A stretch of DNA of 64,000 nucleotides from Ottelia alismoides (taxonomy: Eukaryota; Streptophyta; Magnoliopsida; Alismatales; Hydrocharitaceae). The notes under the pieces are model-generated. The model ran no database searches. It saw nothing but the letters and a program-made list of their open reading frames with translations, and was not told the DNA's origin. The DNA is taken from positions 248,001-312,000 of the forward strand of contig JAZKJV010010539.1 of the NCBI GenBank assembly GCA_037367405.1. The letters are read 5' to 3'. Every line of letters begins with the position of its first letter. Position 1 is the first letter of the stretch. This document shows positions 1 to 12,300 of the stretch, piece after piece. The position numbers and the translations under genes were made by a program.

Positions 1-846
1 TCCTTCAACGACGCCTCGTCCTTGCCGAAGCCCAACGGGTTAAAGAAGGGTCCTCCAGGGTAGGCAGGATCTCCAGATCCACCGAGGCCCTTCTCGAGGC
101 CCAGGAAGTACTGCTTGCCCATGGACCCAGGCTTGGCCCAGTCCTGGAACCTACGGTGCTCTGCAAAGCCCATAAGAGCCATCTCGAAGACGAAGAGGGT
201 GTAGTTGTCGGCCCAGTAGGTGTAGGTGCCAGCCGGGGGGATCACCCCAGTCTGGAACCACGGGAGTGCCGTCTCAGGCGGGACCAGCCCGAGCTTCCCC
301 AGGATCTCCGGTGCGATGGCGCCCACCGCACCAAGCATCGCGAAACGGCCGTTGATGATCTCCCCGTAGGCGAGCCACTTGGGCTCGATGAAACCGCCTG
401 TGCCCTCTGGGTCTGACAGGCCAAGAGGGTCGAATCCGAAATCACCTGGGAGGCTGGAATTCGGTAAATTCAAATGTTAGCTTACTGGGAGTAGTATCAG
501 GAAACTTTTCACAAGAAAACTGCAGCTGCAGATACTTACCTGCCATCCAAGTAGGAGAGACTTTGCTTGGATGCAAACCACAACTGCCTGTCTGCTCCTT
601 GCTGCATATGAAAAATAACACCAAAACAATGACATCTACCATCTTTATCATAGCACACATCACAAATTGATACCAAGAAGTAATGTACAGAGGACAGACC
701 CTAGCAGGGGGTGTCGCAGCAGCTCTGACGACAAAGGAGGCCCTCTTGAGTGATCTCGACGAGGAGGAAGATGGCACCAGTGGCCTTCCCCCAAGGAGCT
801 GCCTTCCTGCCTCCATGGAAGAAGAGAGTAGTGCCTGTGCTGCCAT
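1..846 (-). CDS. LHCA3: Photosystem I chlorophyll a/b-binding protein Lhca3, 5' part (three exons, cut by window start)
   Basis: Nuclear gene for a light-harvesting antenna protein of photosystem I, imported into the chloroplast and set in the thylakoid membrane. Coding exons read on the minus strand: 846-700 (49 codons, a Ser/Arg-rich transit peptide starting [10 protein letters not shown]), 601-540 and 453-1. Introns have GT/AG ends and keep the frame ([34 protein letters not shown]). Exon 3 carries the first antenna helix with the chlorophyll-binding pattern [15 protein letters not shown], then [14 protein letters not shown] and [19 protein letters not shown], and runs to DEASLKE at the window edge. 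From family knowledge, about 70 residues including the last helix lie outside the window. The start is the first ATG in frame and fits the transit peptide. The match to Lhca3 rather than other Lhca proteins rests on recalled diagnostic stretches such as [20 protein letters not shown]. Confidence 0.95.
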
Positions 847-1020
847 CTCTCCTTGTCTTCTTTCAAATTGAGTTGGAATGATCCAGATGGAAAAGGAGAG
901 GGGACGTGATCTTATGGAGGGAAGCGAGTAGTGTTTATTGAAGGGGAAATCTTAGGAAAGGTATCATCAGGATATGAACCTCATCTGCGAAGGCCAATGA
1001 GAGATGGGCAATTCTGAGAT
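847..1020 (-). promoter_or_regulatory. Probable LHCA3 5' UTR and proximal promoter
   Basis: This lies directly upstream of the LHCA3 ATG. Read on the minus strand it holds a CCAAT-type motif (CATTGGCC, near 993-1000) and an A/T-rich CAATAAACAC stretch near 934-943 that could serve as a weak TATA. No perfect TATATA box is seen. The assignment is by position only. Confidence 0.3.
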
Positions 1021-2006
1021 GGGGCCACCTGAGAGGAGATATTGTGGAGGGGAGTTGGATATAGTTTGACAGGTGGAGGGTCTGATAGCCAGAAGCTTTG
1101 ATTCTGCCAAGTCACATGTGGTTCCATATTTCTTCTTGGAGGATCTATTTCTCCTCCATTTTATCTCCGAGCAAAGGGGATTTTGCATGCATACTTCTCT
1201 TGTTTGTACGAGTACACAATCAGACTGATGACTTTTGGATATATTTCAAGATCATGGATGGATACCAATTTCACTAAATTATGGGACCCACAGGTGATAC
1301 AACACCTAAGCCCCAGAGGATCCTCTCTTCCTCCTAAACCTCCCTTAATAAAATGTTCACCATTTCTCTCCTTTATCCCTCTCTTCTCTCCCTTTTTTCT
1401 CCACAAAGGTAAAAAAATTGGAACTCAGCCTCTGCATTATCTTCGCAAAAGTAGGAAAGAGCAAAAGGATGGGAAAAGGAAGGATACAGACTCCAGATAA
1501 CAAGGCAGTAATAGTAGCATCTGCGACAGTGGTGGTATAATGATACGAAATTATTCAGACTGGTGGGGACACTTTGGATAATAAGAAAGAGCTTGGCATG
1601 GACATAATGGGTGTAAATGTAATCAGCAGGTGAACATGCTGTTTAAAAGTTTCACCAATATGCACGTTTGTGTGCATGCATGTATGTGATGTGCTTGTGT
1701 GCTTGTAGAGACATGAAATCTTTACAACCAACTCAAGCTAAAGTAAATGCAACCTCCTTTTGAGCAGATATCAGCGCACGTATAAACTTGCACATGTACA
1801 TGTGCATGCATGGTGCACTTGTGGTGCATGTGTCCCTAATGGACCCTAAATCCCCTAGAACAGCTGTAGTTCAATTCTAAATTATAGTGAGTCCAGATGC
1901 TGCCTCTGAGGAAGAATATGTCTGATTACCTGTCTATCCGGTTACATGTCAGAGATCCTTGAAAAGGTCTATTCGAGTAGGGTTGGAGTAACCTATGTGA
2001 ATAGTA
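1021..2006. other. Intergenic, no gene recognised
   Basis: The stretch holds short open frames only, with no domain or splice pattern I recognise. A purine/pyrimidine-alternating patch rich in TGCATG and TGTGTGC lies near 1660-1825. Confidence 0.5.
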
Positions 2007-2207
2007 GTTGTTTGGATGATTAGGAAGGCTGGAATGGTAAATGTAATGTTGCCTAATATAAGTTTTTGATGTTAAACTTTTTTATTTGAATGTCGTTGAA
2101 AATATTATAACAAAGAGATCCATACAACTAATTCCAACCAAGGAATACAAGGGTAAAGCTGAGCGATAAGCACTTTACCCCGGGTACCATACCAACCAAA
2201 CGAGCCC
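2007..2207. mobile_element. MITE with GTTTGG-type ends
   Basis: About 200 bp. The right end, read in reverse, starts GGGCTCGTTTGGTTGG and the left end starts GTTGTTTGGATGA, so the ends are imperfect inverted repeats of the kind common in plant MITEs. A shorter element with similar ends is at 40155-40310. I cannot fix the target duplication. Confidence 0.4.
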
Positions 2208-3342
2208 ATGTGCATGCCAAATTATTGGATTAGCAAGATATACTTGATGACATAAACCTGTGGCTCATTCTGTCTACATTGAATTTATATCACCCGTAAT
2301 TCGGTGAGCATTAACTTTTAATATCATGTTTCATGTGAGAGCTATTATCATTCATGAAGACATACATGGTCATATTATATTAGTATATGACTTCTTTATT
2401 ACAATGTACAAGACATTTCCTTTTTAACACCTTGGCATTTAAACATCTAGATGCACGTGCATAAACAAATAATTACGATTGAATGAGTAATTTATTCGAG
2501 TAAGCAAAAAAAACACTTGAAAAACTCCAGAGAATAGAAGGAAAAGGTTGGGACAATTGCATCAACAATACCATTAATTTCAGCATGTCTTCTCTTTCAT
2601 CTCTAGGGATGATCCCAAGTCTGGTCCACTCTATAGCCACCAACCAAAAACTTGAAATAACGCAGGCCCACTGGGTTCAACCCCTGGTCAGTTCAAAATT
2701 CTCCTCGATCTTTCTTTTCATATCAACCAAGCAATTGTTGGCTGGTACAGTAGCAAATTTAAGTCAATATTGTCATGCTTTGGCATTTGACTATAGCCAT
2801 CCAGTCCAGCAGCATGTACGCCAAATCAGTAACTGATTAATCCTTGCAGATGTATTTCCATGGCTATTCTTCATTCACAACGTTTCTATCTAAGAATCTC
2901 TACAGCTCCTTTAATACGCTTCTGAAAAAGGAATGACATTGTTCATGCCTTGTCGAAGTTTAAAGAATCACAATAAAATTTTCTTTTATGAAACTAATAA
3001 ATGACACCATATGCAAGCCTAGCAAAAATACCTGCACGGTCAGCAAAATCCTGCAAATAATGCTACAAGGTTGCAGGAGAAATCACTCGTCTCATTTTGG
3101 ACTGGAAATAGAGCTTATATGATGCTTTCGAAATATGATTGCAGGTTGGTTGTTGTCATACCATGCTGCAAAGACACCAATGTGCTCATGGGAATATCCA
3201 GATAAATGATCATGTACATATGTTCCCAACTGATGAGAGATAAATCCGCTCATGTTGCTTGCCAAGTCCGGACCAAGTATATCCCAAAACATTTGCTTGT
3301 CAAACCCAGGAGACGGATTTCAGGAGGAAAAGCATGCTGAGA
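2208..3342 (-). other. 3' flank and probable 3' UTR of the CRM gene
   Basis: This is the sequence downstream of the CRM stop codon on the minus strand. AATAAA-like signals on that strand occur near 2395 and 2490. Small open frames here do not resemble known proteins. Confidence 0.35.
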
Positions 3343-6300
3343 TTAAGGAGATGCGTTAGCTTCACCGGCGTTTTCTTCTTTTCTTTTCTTGTACAAAGCC
3401 AGGTGTTTGCGATATTCTTCAAGCTCTTGCTCAAGCTTTTCAATATACTGGCCGGTGTGCTCAAGAGACTGCTCATACTTGTATTTTTCTAGAGCCTGCA
3501 TAAGAGATCAGAAGCCAACCGCAAGTGCATGTGGTCGTACTCAACGTAATGAAGAAACCATTTCCAAGTAATTTTAGAGAATCAGAAGTAAAGGACATAA
3601 AATGAAATCCCACTATGTCCTGTCACAGTTACAAGGCAAAGCACTTGAGCACTGAATTTTCACAAGTTTCATGTTCATACATGATAATAAAAAATTCCCA
3701 TCTTCCAATAACCTGGATCTTTTCCTTCTCTACAACTATGGAATTTAACTAAAAGGCATGCAGTATGAGAGGCATGGAACGGAATATTTATAATTGATAT
3801 GGACATTTTACCAAGACTAGATGGCCTATGGAGGACGATCAAGTGGCATCTTCAAACTAGATGGCCTATGGGGGACGATCAAGTGACATCGTCAACAAAA
3901 CAAAGTATGCGTCAAAGGTCGTAGGAAAGTAAGCACGAGTGATCATTTGTATTAGCTGTGTAATATAGCCTCTACTTACATTCCAAGAAAACTTGACCTC
4001 GGTGTACGCATAGGTTTTAATAAAAAAAATCATAACGAAATTAGAAAAACGTAAGGAGACTTTTTCAAACACTAGCAACCACTAGTAAGGACATGCCCCA
4101 ATGCATCCTTAGCCTAACTATATGCAATTGACCTATTTTTTAAAGGATCTATACTCCTCACTCCCTACCCAAGTCATATACCTCTTTTTAGGCCCTGCGA
4201 CCTGTCGTCGCTGCCACCACACTGCACGTGACTAGGGCCGGATGCATGAATTTAATGCACCTCCTACTGTTACACTTCATCAACAAGGCCCGGCAACTTT
4301 GTTCGAAGGCCGCTTCTTGCGCGAAATGCGTGTGCACTCATGATGTTCCCTTCACTATGCTGCCATAAGTAGTGTGCTTGGTCAGACCATAACACGCCAC
4401 CACTCGATTTATGGTAGACGAGAACAACTCTATGAGATGGCTGGTCCCTGCACGCAAGCACATGGTTGTTGCGTGGTTCCTTCTCACACGGCATGCTACT
4501 TAACATCTCCAACACAGGATGTGCTAAAGGTTTAAAAGAATGGGACGTGCTCCAAAGCGGTTTGCATGTGTTGCGAATTACGGAAGCAAAAAACATGATC
4601 AAACAAGCAAGACGCAAACACGGATTTACAAGGTTCATCTATAACTGGGCTCTATCCTTGGGCGGCGGCGATCGATTTTCACTATTGTATGGAGAAAGAA
4701 GGAAATACATAGGATACAGAGAGCCCAAACCCTAGGGGAGTTTATATACTACTCTCGTACAAACGGAGCACTGAAACAAACAGATCCATATACTCGAATA
4801 CAAATAGAATGACGAGACCCCTATTTTAATGGAGTATGGTACGACAGGAATAGGTGCATACGAGGTTCAACCTGGGGATGGTTAGGATTCAAGTCATATC
4901 AACAGCATGTATATGAGACGGGGGCAAAGTTCGTTGAATTGTAGTTACGATATGATGCTAAACATGTAATTCAGATTTTTCGGGGGTGTCCGTTTATCCA
5001 TGAGAGGGTGTTGGGGCATTACAGTGCACTAGTATCTTTGTGGCATAACATGTGATTCAGATTTTCTGGGAATCTCTGTTGTATCGTATTTGTACTCGGT
5101 TCTACCTAGTTGGCTAAATTTACGATGGGCTTCGATCTTGGTACTACACTTTCGTTCTCCTAAAAAAAGATTAAAATATGCTAGAAACACATTCGGAACA
5201 ATTCTATCTTAGTAAAAGATACAACATATAAGCAATTTAAGCATTTGAGTTGAAAAATACTAACATCAAGGTGCAAAAAATATATAATAACTTATCAAGA
5301 TTCGTCATGTGAAGAATATAGGCCATAGCATATACTTTTTGTGGATAAATACAAGAAAATGTAACGTGTTGATTTTATTGAAGAGGTTTAGGGGTTCTTA
5401 TATAGACTGAAATCTTAAAATACTCGCTAATAGGAAATTGCATAAAAGCAACCCGAGGGGTGACAACTAATTATAATAAAACAAAGTTGTCTCTAACCCC
5501 CCCCTTAAGTTAGAGCATATCTATCGACCATGCTCAACTTGGAGAATATCCATTAGCGGTGTTTCTTTGATAACACCTTCATGAATACATCTGCAAGCAG
5601 AAAATTGATGGAAATGTATGGAGTAGTGATCTTCCTTCCTAAGCATCACGAACAAAGTGAAAGTCAATCTCAATGTGCTTGGTTCAGTCATGGAAAACAG
5701 AGTTCGTAGCAATATATATAGCAGACTTGTTGCACAATATAGAGGAACATGAGTAGTGACAACAGTACCGAGTTTGTGGAAAGGGTTGGAATGAAGATGT
5801 ATTCCTCATAGCCCTATAGCTCTCTTATATAGGAGAAAAACTTTAAGGAAAAATTATATAAAATATACTGGAGAAATAGAAAAACAAAAATAAAAACGTA
5901 GAAATATAAGTATCTCAGCACTCCCCCACAAGCTGGAGCATATATGTCTACCATGCTCAGCTTGGAACAACAACGGTGAAAAAGACCCCTCGCAAGAGCT
6001 TTGGTAAACATGTCGTCAATTTGATCGTCTGATGCAACATGAGAAGTGGAAATAAGCCCCTTTTGGATCAAATCACGGGTGTAATGACCTACTTCAATAT
6101 GCTTCGTTCTCTCATGGAAGGATAAATTATTAGCAATGAACATAGCTACTTGATTATCATATCTGAGATGCATAGGAAGAGGCACCTCACTTAGTCAGGA
6201 CTAACTTGACCCTTATGGGCCTTATCATTTTCATGCTCCCTTGGGCCATGGCCCTATATTCTGATTCAGGGCTAGATCGAGCAACAATTGTTTGTTTCTT

Positions 6301-9300
6301 ACTCTTCCATAAAACCAGTGAGCTACCAACAAACACAGTTAAGCCTGAAGTGGACTTCCTGTCCTTGAGACACCCAGCATAATCTGCATCTGCACATCCA
6401 GTGACTGCAAGAGGCGTATTTCTTCTAAAAAGAAGGCCTGCACCTGGAGAAGACTTCAGATATCTTAAGATCATGCAAATTGCATCCACGTGGGCATGTC
6501 TGGGTTGCTCTATAAATTGATTGATTCTGCTCACAGCAAATGATATATCAGGCATGGTAATAGTAACATATAGCAGCTTCCCCACTAGCTCTATTTATCG
6601 TCTCTTATCCACCTTCTCAGAGACATCATCATAGAGCCTAGCATTGAGATCCATTGGTGTAGTTGCAGGTCTACATCCTGTAATGACTGTCTCAGATAGA
6701 AGGTCAGTAACATACTTCTTTTGTGTCATAACCATACCATGATGATTCCGTGCAAACTCCAAGCCAAGGAAGTAACATAGCTTGCCAAGGTCCTTGGTCA
6801 CGAACCGTCACCCAAGGAAATCTTTAGCTTCCTGAATACCTTTTTCATCGATGACAACAACAACGAGTCATCAACAAAAATTAGAACAATTGTACCTCGT
6901 TGAGTTCTCTTAACAAAGAGAGAATGATTTGCAATAGACCTGACAAACCCGTTCTCTTCAATCAACTCTGAGAGCTTCTGAAACCAAGCCCTCATACTCT
7001 GCTTAAGGCCATATATGGCCCTATGGAGACAGCATACCATCATGGACTTCCCCTCAGCAGCAAACTCTGGTGGTTGTTCCATTTAAACTTCCTCCTGAAG
7101 ACCTCCATAAAAAATGCATTCTTGACATCTAATTGGAAAAGTGGCCAGTCACGTACCACAGCAACAACAATTAGAATCCGCAGCGGTGAGTAACGCGCAA
7201 CAGGAGAAAAAGTATCCTGATAAACTACCCCATAAGTTTGGGTGAACCCATGAATAACCAATCTAACCTTATATCTATCTACATTACCATAAACTCGATG
7301 TTTTACAATAAACACCAACTTACTACCAACAACAGACGCACCTGGAGGAGCATGTACAACACTCAACGTACCCCGAGACCATGGATGCAAAAAACGGCCT
7401 AAACGGTCGTTTAATCGGCTGTTTAAGCGCATGCGGCCTTCAACCGCACCGACTAAGCAAAGTCGGTTCATATGCGGTAAAGGCGTTTAAGCGGCATTAA
7501 ACGGTCGTTTAAACGGCCGTTTAAAGGGCGTTTAAAATAACTTAAGAAAAAAATTAAAAAAATCTCTACCCTAACCCTCGCCCCCTACCCGTTCGTACCC
7601 CACACCATTCGAAATTTCGAAGCCCACTCTCAACATCCCCTGACGCAACCCTAACCCTCTCCCCATCCCCCTCCCACAGCAGCCCTTGCGGTGGCGCCGC
7701 CAGCAACCATTCTCGTCGGTACATCCCCCGTCGCCATTGTGGTTCCTCTGAAGCACCGTCGTTGATGTAGCCCAGTCGTTGTTGCGGCTCCTCTGTAGCC
7801 ATGCCGCTGTTGTAGCCTCGTGCGCACCTGCTGGTGCTGTAGCCCCGCCATCGCAAAGCATTTGCAGACACCTTAGCCGTCACCACCGTTCCTTACAGGT
7901 TAGTTATAATCATCTTCTCCCGTTTATTATGTTTTGTAAGTAACTAACAACACATAAATGTATAGCACATTAACCTTTGATGATCATTGATCACTATGTT
8001 TCTTTGCCAGGCCAACCTCATTAGAATTATAACAGTATTGTTGATCTTATTTTGGCAGCGACCCCTTGGCATGTAAAGATGCCCCTTTGCGAGTATATTT
8101 TGATTGACTAAATGATTTATCATGGTATAGTTGGTGTCTATATTAATGTAACCATTTTTAAAATCACTTGACTCCTAGTTTGCCTCTTATTCAATCTAAT
8201 CATATGTGATCTCCATGTGATCCATATTTTTATCTGCTCCTTACTCCATTACTCCATTTAGATTCAATGAATATTCAAACTGAATGCGTATCCCAACAAG
8301 ATAGATACTTATATCTATGTCAGCTACATATTATCTTAAGATCAATTTCTTTGGATATGACTGCATGTTATTTGTGATTTCTTCAAATGTATTGAGATTT
8401 GGCATTAAGTGATGTCTTTTTATAATGTTATTCGTGCTGATATGTAATATATAACATTGGTGAATAGGTGTGGCCCTTGAGTAAGAGATGGACACTCAGT
8501 TTTCTGATCCTGTGAAAAGTAGTGGAACGAGGACGGATGTCGTGCGTTTTATTCCACAAGGATCTACAGATCCAGGATGGAAGTTTGGATATATGCTTAC
8601 AAAGGATGATCAGAATATAATTGTTTGTAAGCTTTGCAGCAAAACCATCAAAGGTGGAATTTATAGACTCAAGCAGCATTTGGCTCATATTCGCGGACAA
8701 GTCTCTTCTTGTCCCAAGGTTGATGAAGAGATCAAGAAAGAAATGAAGGAATATTTTGGTGAAATATTAAAGAGAAAGGCTAAAAACATGAAGGAAATCG
8801 ATGATCTGAGGAATGATGTCGATGTCATGGGAGGTGATATACCAACAATGGGCTCAACAAAAGAGCCTCGCAAGTTTGAGTCAACGAATGAGACAGTTGC
8901 TCGACGACAAACGACAATCAAGGATGCATTTTGTAAAGATCAAAGAGAAAAGGTCATCTCATATGTATGTCGTTGGGCTTACAAAGCAAACAATCCATTC
9001 AGTGTGTTTCAAATGAAAGATTGCCATAAAGCATTTGAAGCAATTGGGCAATATGGTCCAGGGCTCAAACCTCCATCTCGTTATGAGACGTTTGTTCCAC
9101 AATTGAATAAAGCGGTTAAGGATGTCAATGATGCCTTAGCACCACACAGAGATATGTGGATAACTATGGGATGTTCTATCATGACTGATTCATGGACTGA
9201 TATCTGTGGTAGAAGTATTATGAACTTGTGTGTGAATTGCTCACTTGGTACAAGTTTTTTGAGATCTGTGGACTCTTCTGATGAGCCACATACTGTTGAA

Positions 9301-12300
9301 TACATTTTCAACTTGGTAGATGAATGCATCCAGGAGGTTGGAATTGAAAATGTTGTCCAAGTTGTTACAGATAATGCATCTGCAAATATGGTTGCGGGGA
9401 GGATGATGGAGGCAAAGTATCCAAAAAAATTTTGGAGCTCATGTGGTGCCCATTGTCTTGATTTGGTGTTAGAGAAGATGGGGAAAGAATCAAAGGTGAA
9501 AAGTGCAATCTCTAAGGCAAGGACGCTTACGGTCTTCATTTATAGCCACATGAAGACTTTAAGTATAATGCGTAAATTTACAAACAAAAAAGACATCATC
9601 AGACCTAGGCAAACTAGATTTGCTACAGCATTTCTTACATTATAGAGTGTTCTAGAGAAGAAAGAGAAGTTGAGGCTCATGTTATCTTCAGATGAGTGGA
9701 GAGATTGTAGATGGTCGAAGACGAGGAAAAGAGAGGTCGCAACATCCATTGTCTTGAGTCCAACATTTTGGAATCAAGTTAGTCTAGCATTGAGGGTTTT
9801 TCTCTGTTGGTTCATCTTCTACGCGTTGTTGATTCTGATGTGAAACCATCTAAAGGATTTGTGTATGTAGGATTAGTGGAAGTAAAGAAAGAATAATTGA
9901 TTCCTTAAATGGAAATGAATTGTCCTATAAGCATTTCAATGATGCCATCAATTTGAAGACTAAAGGACGGCTTGATTCTCCCCTCCATCTTGCAGTGTAT
10001 TATTTGAACCCCTACTTCTATTGCAAAGATCATGTTGAGAATGATGTTCTTGTGAAAAAATATCTTCTTGACTGCATTGAGAAGTTATATCTAGATTTAG
10101 ATCAACAAGACATCATTACAAGAAAGGAGTTGGTGATTTACAAACATGGTCAAGGATCATTTGGGAAGCCATTAGCAATTAAGCAAAGATCAATAAATGA
10201 TGACCATTTTGATCCAGGTGAATCCCTATCAAGTTTTCAATATAATATTATAGTCCATATTGATGATATCTAATTAATGTTGAACATGAAACAGCTCATT
10301 GGTGGTCGTTACATGGAGGTGAAACCCCTAATTTGCAAGGAATGGCAATGAGAATTCTGAGTTTGACCTCGTCATCATCTGGATGCAAGAGAAACTGGAG
10401 TGCTTTTGGAGCGGTAATGAATTTTACATTTGTACATTAATATCCATTATACATTGACTTTTTAGTGTATAACATATATGCATGTGTGTATTTTAGGTTC
10501 ATACGCAGAATAGAGCTAAATTAAATCCTAAGAGGGTGAATGATTTAGTATTTGTTAGATTCAATTCATTGATTAAGGATCGCAATGAAAGTAAGAGAAG
10601 GGATCCACTTTCTTCAAAGGATCACCAATATGCAAAGGCATGGATTTCAAATGTACCTTGTAAAGAAGATGAATTATTTCCTGGCACAGGATTTACATGG
10701 GGTTCAGTTGCCGAGGCATGCGAAGCTGAAAGTATATTTGAGCCAAGGAGAAGTGAACGTGTACATTTGAGAGCTTCAAGTTCATCGGGCAAGCTTTGCA
10801 TGAGGAAGCCGATAATGAGGGAGTATTTGAGGATGAGAATGCAGATGAGGATGGAGATGAAGAGCCAATGTTACTTGATGACGAGTCTGATGAAGAATGA
10901 CATTGGATTCATTATATTTTTGGATGAATGAATGCAAGACCTTTTTGTGTTGTGCATGACTTTTCTTGAACCATGCTATGAATTGTATTTTGCAGTTATT
11001 TATGTTGTCCATTTTGACATTTGGCTATGAATTCTACTTGTTTATGTTTGTCTATTTTGACATTTGGCTATGGATTCTACTTGTTTATGCTGTCTATTTT
11101 CACATTTGACTACGGATTCTACTTGTTTATGCTGTCTATTTTCACATTTGACTATGGATTCTATTTGTTTATGCTGTCTATTTTGACATTTGGCTATGGG
11201 TTCTGCTTGTTTATGCTGTCTATTTTCACATTTGACTATGGATTCTACTTGTTTATGTTGTCTATTTCACATTTGACTATAGATTCTACTTGTTTATGCT
11301 GTCTATTTTCACATTTGGCTACGGGTTCTGCTTGTTTATGCTATTTATTTTGACATTTGTATGAAAAACAATCCTTGAAGTTGAGAGTATTTGGTCTATA
11401 TTGTGAATATGTGATTATATTTTTATAATTTATTTATAATTTTTTATTAATTATATATATGTAATAATTTTTTATTAATTAAAAATGCAAAACCGCATAA
11501 CCCGTTTAATTTCCGCTTGAACTCCCTCATACCGTTTAATCAGTAATCAGTGACCCTACCGACTGAATACCGCATACCGCTTTTTGCAACCTTGCCCGAG
11601 ACTGTAAAGTTGCCATCTCCTATGCCATCACCAAACGCCATTGACGGCTCTGCAATGCCTCTTGATATGACCGTGGTATCTCCACAGCAGACAGGTCCAC
11701 AACAAACCTCTGAAAATACTCGGAGAGACAATCCAAGGAAACATGTGAAACAAGAGGATGCATAGTGCATGCACGCCTCTGCTTCCGTAGAGCAATAGAT
11801 ACATCCAAGTCCTCAGTACTCGCAAAAGGTATATCATCTGGGACATCCTGCACCTCAAGTTGTACATGCAAATCACCAGTGCCATGAGAAGAACTCAAAT
11901 GCTCATAACATACCTTGGGTGTGTTGGATTCAAGGTTGCAGAAAGCGGTAGTCGGTACTCGGTCGGTGGGGTCACTTACTAAGGATTAATCGGCAGTCGG
12001 GTGACTAATCGGACTTAGTCGGCCATATCGGTTTTGAATTTGTTATTTATTTTTAATATATAAATCATTTTTATACATATATTCTTATATACTTGCAATA
12101 TAAATAATTTTTTATACATATATTCTTATATATTTGCATAGATTTGAACATTTTCAATACTATTATAATGAACCAAAAGGAGTAATTGACTTTAAATATA
12201 ACATTAAGCATATTAGCATAGGTTTGATGTAAAAAAAGCAAAAAAAATAAAAAAAATAAAAACCTTTATGTAAAAATCGGCCGATTAATCGGCCAACTAG

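Larger units (their letters stand above)
7380..11594 (+). mobile_element. hAT transposon, 4,215 bp, with 8-bp target duplication
   Basis: The ends are CATGGATGCAAAAAACGG and, read in reverse, CAAGGTTGCAAAAAGCGG (15 of 18 identical). CCCGAGAC flanks both sides exactly (7372-7379 and 11595-11602), and the interrupted copia reading continues on either side. Subterminal regions carry repeated CCGTTTAA/TTTAAACGG motifs (7390-7535 and 11500-11545), the kind of sites hAT transposases bind. The element carries a decayed transposase on the plus strand and a 42-bp tandem repeat near the right end. Confidence 0.95.

Noticed and set aside
10999..11361. CRISPR-like array
   Set aside because: There are no spacers; the units are directly tandem, in a eukaryotic transposon.
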